NCBI GenBank assembly: GCA_023443145.1
Contig: JAEZVS010000092.1
Location: 1-7,118, forward strand
DNA: 7,118 bases
Source of the DNA: Bacillota bacterium
GTDB taxonomy: Bacteria > Bacillota > Peptococcia > Peptococcales > Peptococcaceae
Reading direction: 5' to 3'
Every line of letters starts with the position of its first letter. Within the stretch, counting starts at the first letter, position 1. A program made the position numbers and the translations under genes. The notes under the pieces were generated by a model, which did not search any database, had not been told where the DNA came from, and worked only from the letters and a program-made list of their open reading frames with translations. Shown one piece after another: positions 5,594 to 7,118 of this stretch.

Positions 5594-6844
5594 ATGAACG
5601 CTGAACTCATCGCTGTCGGTACAGAAATTCTTGCCGGCGACGTGTTGGATACCAATACTGCTTGGCTGGCCCGGGAACTTCATGCCCTGGGCATCCATAT
5701 CTACCACCGCCATGTTGTTGGAGACAACATGGGGCGCATTACCGAATTACTGAGCGCAACCAGCAAACGCGCCGATTTGGTTATAGTCACCGGCGGTTTG
5801 GGTTCGACTTATGATGATATCACCAAACAAGCCTTGGCACAAGCCGCCCAATTACCTCTGGTCGAAAGTAAGGAAGCCATAGAGGCATACAACACATACT
5901 TTGCAAAAGTGGGACGCCGGCCGTCTGAGAATATCATTCGTCAAGCTTGGGTTCCTGAAGGCAGCACCATTTATCCTAATTCTGCCGGTCTGGCTCCTGG
6001 CATCGGCTTATCGTTAAATAGGGCCTGGGTGGTGCTGCTTCCAGGACCGCCACATGAAATGCAGGCTACATTCCGTGAGAGTGTCGTCCGGGATTTTTTC
6101 AAAATCCGTAAGGGTGCACTTTTTACCGATAATATACATATATACGGTTTGGGAGAAGCTGAAATAGATAAACAGCTGAGAGACTATATGCCTCATCTCA
6201 CCAATCCCACTGTAGCACCTTATGTGGCCGATGGAGAAGTGATTTTACGCGTGCGGACATATGCCGGTTCTGAACGAGAAGCTGTTTTATTATCCACACC
6301 GGTGATTGACCATATTCGCCAAACATTTCCAAAACATGTTTATGGCGTCAATACCGAAAGTTTGGAAGCAACGCTGGCGCCCATATTGATGGCCCGCCAA
6401 CTCACCGTATGTACTGCTGAAAGCTGCACCGGCGGTCTCATAATGAAAAAGCTTACCGATCCGCCAGGTGCATCCGCTTATTTTCGCGGCGGCATATGCG
6501 CTTATAATAACGAAGTCAAATCAGGCGTTTTGCAAGTGTGTGAGGACACACTTGATACCTTTGGTGCCGTTTCAGAAGAGACTGTGCGGGAAATGTGCAT
6601 TGGTGGCGCCCGTCTCTTTCATACCGACATCTCAGTTGCCACCACCGGTGTGGCCGGACCTTCCGGCGGAAGCACTGAAAAGCCGGTTGGTCTCGTGTGG
6701 ATCGGCCTTTATTATAAAGGTGAGGTATTTACCGAGCGATTTATCGCCTCTCCTTTGGTGTCTTCTTCCCGAGAACGTGTACGAGAAGCGGCCAGTAAAA
6801 GGGCGCTGTTTATGCTGCACCAATTTCTCTGTCGCCACATCTAA
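5594..6844 (+). CDS. cinA: CinA: competence/damage-inducible protein with NMN deamidase domain
   Basis: A two-domain cytoplasmic protein of 416 residues, the usual full length in Firmicutes. The N-terminal half is a MoaB/MogA-like domain, which in studied CinA proteins acts on ADP-ribose-type pyrophosphates. It shows GTEILAGDVLDTN (9-21), TGGLGSTYDDIT (66-77), LLPGPPHEM (148-156) and GLGEAEID (185-192). The C-terminal half is the PncC-type nicotinamide mononucleotide amidohydrolase, with AESCTGG (275-281) carrying the likely nucleophile Ser277, YNNEVK (304-309) and TGVAGPSGG (351-359). It probably takes part in pyridine nucleotide salvage or repair. AAGGAG at 5581-5586 fixes ATG 5594; the longer frame from 5408 runs antisense through the tyrA N-terminus and is not credible. 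Ser71 replaces the proline usual in GGLGPT. cinA often precedes recA in this phylum, but here a terminator and a convergent gene follow. Confidence 0.96.
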   Translation: MNAELIAVGTEILAGDVLDTNTAWLARELHALGIHIYHRHVVGDNMGRITELLSATSKRADLVIVTGGLGSTYDDITKQALAQAAQLPLVESKEAIEAYNTYFAKVGRRPSENIIRQAWVPEGSTIYPNSAGLAPGIGLSLNRAWVVLLPGPPHEMQATFRESVVRDFFKIRKGALFTDNIHIYGLGEAEIDKQLRDYMPHLTNPTVAPYVADGEVILRVRTYAGSEREAVLLSTPVIDHIRQTFPKHVYGVNTESLEATLAPILMARQLTVCTAESCTGGLIMKKLTDPPGASAYFRGGICAYNNEVKSGVLQVCEDTLDTFGAVSEETVREMCIGGARLFHTDISVATTGVAGPSGGSTEKPVGLVWIGLYYKGEVFTERFIASPLVSSSRERVREAASKRALFMLHQFLCRHI

Positions 6845-6871
6845 TTTAAAGTTTTTCTCTATTTTATACAA

Positions 6872-6904
6872 AAAAGGGCCTTCATTATTAATGAAGGCCC
6901 TTTT
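6872..6904. terminator. Bidirectional intrinsic terminator after cinA
   Basis: The arms 6872-6886 and 6890-6904 pair perfectly, with a GGGCCTTCAT core and an AT-rich apex. On the plus strand it ends in TTTT, 28 nt after the cinA stop. On the minus strand it is followed by a run of T (complement of A at 6870-6875), making it stronger for the convergent right-edge gene, whose stop is 2 nt away. Confidence 0.9.
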
Positions 6905-6906
6905 AC

Positions 6907-7118
6907 TCATGCAGCCGGTTTTTCAGTTTGTTTTTCTTCCGCTTTGGGTTCTTTATTTTCTGTTTTGGCTTTGTCATCAGCTTTTGCGCTGCCTTCACTT
7001 TGCGCTTTATCCTGTGTTGCTTTCTGCGCTTTTTGAGCAGCTTCCTGTGCTTTGGCCATGAGTTTGTCAGGATTGAACTCGTCTAATAAATACTCAATTT
7101 TCGCTTTTTCTTTAAGTT
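6907..7118 (-). CDS. 3' end of a gene with a Lys/Ala/Glu-rich tail, cut by the right edge
   Basis: Sixty-nine codons stay open from the right edge to TGA at 6907-6909. The visible part begins LKEKAKIEYLLDEFNPDK, then becomes a low-complexity region rich in Lys, Ala, Glu and Gln (about the last 50 residues), ending TEKPAA. The tail is hydrophilic, probably disordered or a charged helix, with no membrane segment and no recognisable enzyme motif. An internal ATG (codon at 7060-7062, just after NPDKL) is possible but has no good ribosome-binding site. That the frame is coding is supported by its length, its biased composition and the terminator placed 2 nt after the stop. No function can be given from this fragment. 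Confidence 0.72.
   Translation of the reverse strand, partial: LKEKAKIEYLLDEFNPDKLMAKAQEAAQKAQKATQDKAQSEGSAKADDKAKTENKEPKAEEKQTEKPAA

Noticed and set aside
6632..6910. 92-codon minus-strand frame opposite the cinA C-terminus
   Set aside because: It passes through the terminator hairpin, lies antisense to conserved CinA motifs and has no ribosome-binding site.
6468..7061. 197-codon plus-strand frame overlapping the cinA 3' half and the right-edge gene
   Set aside because: It is in a different frame of the conserved PncC domain, crosses the terminator hairpin, and then runs antisense to the low-complexity tail, whose AAA/GAA/GCA codons create long hydrophobic antisense frames.
1..7118. The window as a small plasmid carrying arginine genes
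   Set aside because: No replication, mobilisation or partition gene and no origin-like repeats are present. The in-frame edge junction alone does not support it.

Overview
The window looks like a chromosomal segment of a low- to mid-GC Gram-positive (Bacillota) bacterium. The evidence is strong Shine-Dalgarno sites of the AAGGAGG type before most genes, sigma-A-like promoters, an ArgG of 402 residues as in most Firmicutes, a two-domain CinA of 416 residues as in Bacillus and relatives, and a short lipoprotein of a kind I associate with Clostridia. I cannot fix the genus. Clostridia or Negativicutes would fit. There is no tRNA, rRNA, CRISPR array, transposase, integrase or replication gene.

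Layout from left to right. (1) Positions 1-49 hold the first 16 codons of a minus-strand gene that runs off the left edge, with a good promoter at 75-102. (2) Positions 292-708 (+) encode a small predicted lipoprotein of unknown role. (3) A 15-bp hairpin at 721-755 is a terminator shared by the lipoprotein and the convergent operon. (4) Positions 756-5485 (-) form a five-gene operon, transcribed right to left: tyrA, an unrecognised 104-residue protein, argF, argG, argH. The genes overlap or lie 9-13 nt apart. The last three make arginine from ornithine (carbamoylation, citrulline-aspartate condensation, argininosuccinate cleavage). tyrA makes the tyrosine precursor 4-hydroxyphenylpyruvate. (5) A 108-bp divergent intergenic region at 5486-5593 carries the operon promoter (TTGCAT, 17 bp, TATAAT). 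(6) cinA occupies 5594-6844 (+). (7) A bidirectional hairpin terminator lies at 6872-6904. (8) Positions 6907-7118 (-) hold the Lys/Ala/Glu-rich C-terminal end of a gene that enters from the right edge.

The most informative non-coding signal is a pair of ARG-box-like palindromes at 5506-5523 and 5526-5543, 2 bp apart. One covers the -10 hexamer of the operon and the other the -35. This predicts that ArgR with arginine represses the whole operon, including tyrA and the unknown 104-residue gene. The same boxes lie in the region from which divergent cinA must be transcribed.

The two edge fragments are on the same strand, share a KEKAK-coding word and would join in frame if the molecule were circular. 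I report this as an observation to test and do not claim circularity. I did not find a clearly new multi-gene system. The best candidates for something undescribed are the small protein inside the arginine operon and the placement of tyrA under apparent arginine control.
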